From contig NZ_JAUDBQ010000021.1 in NCBI RefSeq assembly GCF_030372105.1, positions 1 to 49,719 on the forward strand: a stretch of 49,719 nucleotides of DNA. Direction: 5' to 3'. A program made the position numbers and the translations under genes. Under the pieces are notes generated by a model. It had not been told where the DNA came from, searched no databases, and was given only the letters and a program-made list of their open reading frames with translations. Below, one piece after another: positions 48,332 to 49,719 of this stretch; positions within the stretch are counted from its first letter, which is position 1; each line of letters opens with the position of its first letter. This stretch comes from Cellulomonas cellasea (GTDB lineage Bacteria > Actinomycetota > Actinomycetes > Actinomycetales > Cellulomonadaceae).

Positions 48332-48407
48332 GCCCGCGTAGCTCAGTGGATAGAGCGTCTGCCTCCGGAGCAGAAGGTCGAAGGTTCGAGTCCTTTCGCG
48401 GGCACCA
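48332..48407 (+). tRNA. tRNA-Arg (anticodon CCG)
   Basis: The acceptor GCCCGCG pairs with CGCGGGC. The anticodon stem TCTGC/GCAGA encloses the loop CTCCGGA with anticodon CCG (48365-48367), which reads the CGG codon. The T arm GAAGG-TTCGAGT-CCTTT and the encoded CCA (48405-48407) are present. It reads a codon that is common in this GC-rich genome. Confidence 0.97.
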
Positions 48408-48411
48408 CAGG

Positions 48412-48440
48412 AAGGCCCGGCCCCTCGGGGGTCGGGCCTT
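48412..48440 (+). terminator. Terminator of tRNA-Arg
   Basis: AAGGCCCGGCCCC pairs with GGGGTCGGGCCTT (one G-U pair) around a 3-base loop, 5 bases after the CCA end. Confidence 0.85.
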
Positions 48441-48510
48441 CTTCATGCCTGCCGCGCCCTCGGGCCGCGACCCTCGACCCGCGGCGCCCTCCCCCGCTAT
48501 GTTGCGGCGC

Positions 48511-48975
48511 ATGAGCGCGATCCGCCGCCGCGTCGCCACCCAGGCCTGTGCTGTCGTCGTGCTGTGCTCGGCCGCGTGCGCGTCAGGGCAGGCAGCCGGC
48601 GCGGGGCCCACGGAGGAGTCCTCACCCTTGCCAGGCCAGGCCGCCGAGTGCCCGGAGGAGCCGGTGGACCCGGTCGGCCCCGAGCATGCGGCCGAGTGTG
48701 TGTACCGGGCCTGGATCACGGATGACGAGGCGTTGGAGCGGGCGTACGGCGCCGAGGGGGTGACCGACGTGCTGCCGACCGTCATGGATGAGCCGGTGAT
48801 GACGTTCAACGGTTGCGCGGAGGGCAGCGGGACGGTGCTGACAGGCCTCGTCTGCACGTGGACCGGTGTGAACATCCAGCCCGACGTGACCCTGGAGATG
48901 GCGCTCACCGGCAGTCCGGCCGAGGGGTTCCGCGTCGCCGAGATCCACGCCGTGACCGACGGTGTGGCCCCCTGA
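48511..48975 (+). CDS. Small putative secreted lipoprotein
   Basis: A 154-residue protein with a basic start (SAIRRR), a hydrophobic stretch and CSAAC followed by an acidic, Pro-rich linker, consistent with export and probably lipid attachment; the lipobox is imperfect. Four cysteines lie in the mature part (two flanking the 40-60 region, two in NGC and LVC), so two disulfides are possible. I do not recognise the domain. The start is ATG 48511; there is no ribosome site, but TATGTT (48498-48503) ends 7 bases upstream, so it may be leaderless. ATG 48499 is an in-frame alternative. Confidence 0.7.
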   Translation: MSAIRRRVATQACAVVVLCSAACASGQAAGAGPTEESSPLPGQAAECPEEPVDPVGPEHAAECVYRAWITDDEALERAYGAEGVTDVLPTVMDEPVMTFNGCAEGSGTVLTGLVCTWTGVNIQPDVTLEMALTGSPAEGFRVAEIHAVTDGVAP

Positions 48976-49019
48976 CACCTCTGACACCTTCTGACACGGC
49001 GCTCCGGCGGCTGGAGCGC
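48972..49019 (+). terminator. Repeat and hairpin after the lipoprotein gene
   Basis: Three near-tandem CTGACAC units (48972-48998), the first containing the stop codon, run into GCGCTCC-7-GGAGCGC (48999-49019), a perfect 7-pair hairpin. Probably a terminator; the rest of the gap to 49200 shows nothing definite. Confidence 0.5.
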
Positions 49020-49210
49020 GCAGCGCGCCCTGCCTGCTGGCGCCGGCTGTCGGATGCGCGGGCTCGATGAGAATCGCTTCACACTCCCCCGTCGGCCGTG
49101 ATCCTCCTGTTACTTTCGGCGAGCCGCTGGGAAAGCCCTTGCCTGACCGACAGCCCCGCCGGCGACGTCCACCGAGCACAGGCGCTCGGCCACGCTGGAC
49201 AGGAGCCCCG

Positions 49211-49719
49211 ATGGACACGAGCACCCCGCCCCGCACGTCCCGCGCGCAGATCCGCCGCCGTGTGCGGCAGGCCCGCCAGGCACGCCGCCTGCGGCGCGGC
49301 AGGGTCACCGCGATGCTCGCCGCCGTGTCGCTCGCCCTCGTGGGAGCGACAGTGGCCGGCGCCACGCTCGCGAGCGCGGCCGTGCGATGCGCCGTCGACT
49401 TCACGACCACAGCGCAGTGGAACACCGGCCACACCGGCGCCGCCGTCATCCACAACACCGGCGACCGCGTGGACGGCTGGACCCTGACCTGGAGGTTCGC
49501 CTCGGGTGAGCGGCTCACCCAGGGATGGCTCGGCGACTTCACGGCCAACGGCGCGCAGGTGACAGTGACGCAGCCGGCATGGTCGCGCGTCATCGAGGCC
49601 GGCGGCACAGCCACCATCGGCTGGAACGCCACGCACACCGGCGTCGTGTCCACCCCCGTCGACGTGCGGCTCAACGGGGTGGCCTGCACCGTCAACGGCG
49701 TCGCGCCCGGCACGACGAC
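49211..49719 (+). CDS. Secreted protein with CBM2 cellulose-binding module (partial)
   Basis: The right edge cuts this gene after 169 codons. AGGAG (49201-49205) precedes the ATG. The signal peptide has a very long Arg-rich n-region (residues 8-31), a hydrophobic core and a likely cleavage after LASA (about 56). The mature start at Cys60 opens a family 2 carbohydrate-binding module: CAVDFTTTAQWNTG, WTLTWRF, WNATHTG and a closing Cys in VACTVNG that would form the usual terminal disulfide. Exposed Trp residues bind cellulose. The module is N-terminal, so a catalytic or other domain probably follows outside the window. Confidence 0.88.
   Translation, partial: MDTSTPPRTSRAQIRRRVRQARQARRLRRGRVTAMLAAVSLALVGATVAGATLASAAVRCAVDFTTTAQWNTGHTGAAVIHNTGDRVDGWTLTWRFASGERLTQGWLGDFTANGAQVTVTQPAWSRVIEAGGTATIGWNATHTGVVSTPVDVRLNGVACTVNGVAPGTT

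Noticed and set aside
47379-49082. Very long minus-strand open frame continuous with argS
   Set aside because: It runs antisense through the FadR-type gene and the tRNA gene; argS family similarity starts only at GTG 47378.

Overview
The window is a strongly GC-rich chromosomal segment of an actinobacterium. Dense GTGA/ATGA gene overlaps, frequent GTG/TTG starts, a DivIVA/Scy-like coiled-coil protein, NucS and a family 2 cellulose-binding module together point to a plant-polysaccharide degrader of the Micrococcales (Cellulomonas or a close relative). The lineage is inferred from gene content only.

Layout. (1) 1-570: no gene. Three degenerate copies of a unit of about 196 bp each carry a -35/-10 pair firing leftwards out of the window, with a CRP-like palindrome behind the outermost one. 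This looks like the tandem promoter region of a very highly expressed operon, most likely rRNA. (2) 597-9568: a membrane protein, a lipoprotein and a thioredoxin-fold/TPR co-chaperone in one leftward cluster; then the DivIVA-like protein and a small unknown on the plus strand; then a leftward trio of a putative zinc-binding protein, a HAD phosphatase and an alpha/beta hydrolase. (3) 9653-23886: a carbohydrate locus with intracellular GH1, GH31 alpha-xylosidase, GH42 beta-galactosidase and GH3 enzymes, a three-gene ABC importer without its own ATPase, and a LacI-type regulator. Five copies of a palindrome close to TCGAAnCGnTTCGA sit at the promoters of this locus and nowhere else that I noticed. 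The enzyme set matches stepwise dismantling of xyloglucan oligosaccharides: the importer brings them in, GH42 removes galactose, GH31 removes xylose, and GH3/GH1 cleave the glucan backbone. (4) 23751-25172: nagA, whose 3' end overlaps the GH3 gene tail to tail.

(5) 25247-47378: a long leftward housekeeping block in the order argS-lysA-hom-thrC-thrB, rho, rpmE, prfA-prmC-tsaC-wecA-atpI-like-atpB/E/F/H/A/G/D/C-DUF2550-nucS. To my knowledge this closely follows the arrangement in Mycobacterium tuberculosis. Terminators split it after lysA, thrB, rho and rpmE, and an internal promoter probably serves atpB onwards. (6) 47527-49719: a FadR-type regulator, tRNA-Arg(CCG) with its terminator, a small putative lipoprotein, and the start of a secreted CBM2 protein cut by the right edge.

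No insertion sequence, prophage, CRISPR array or defence system was seen. The most novel-looking material is the palindrome regulon and its exact placement on core promoters, the tandem promoter array at the left end, and the beta-trefoil-like insertion in the GH3 enzyme.
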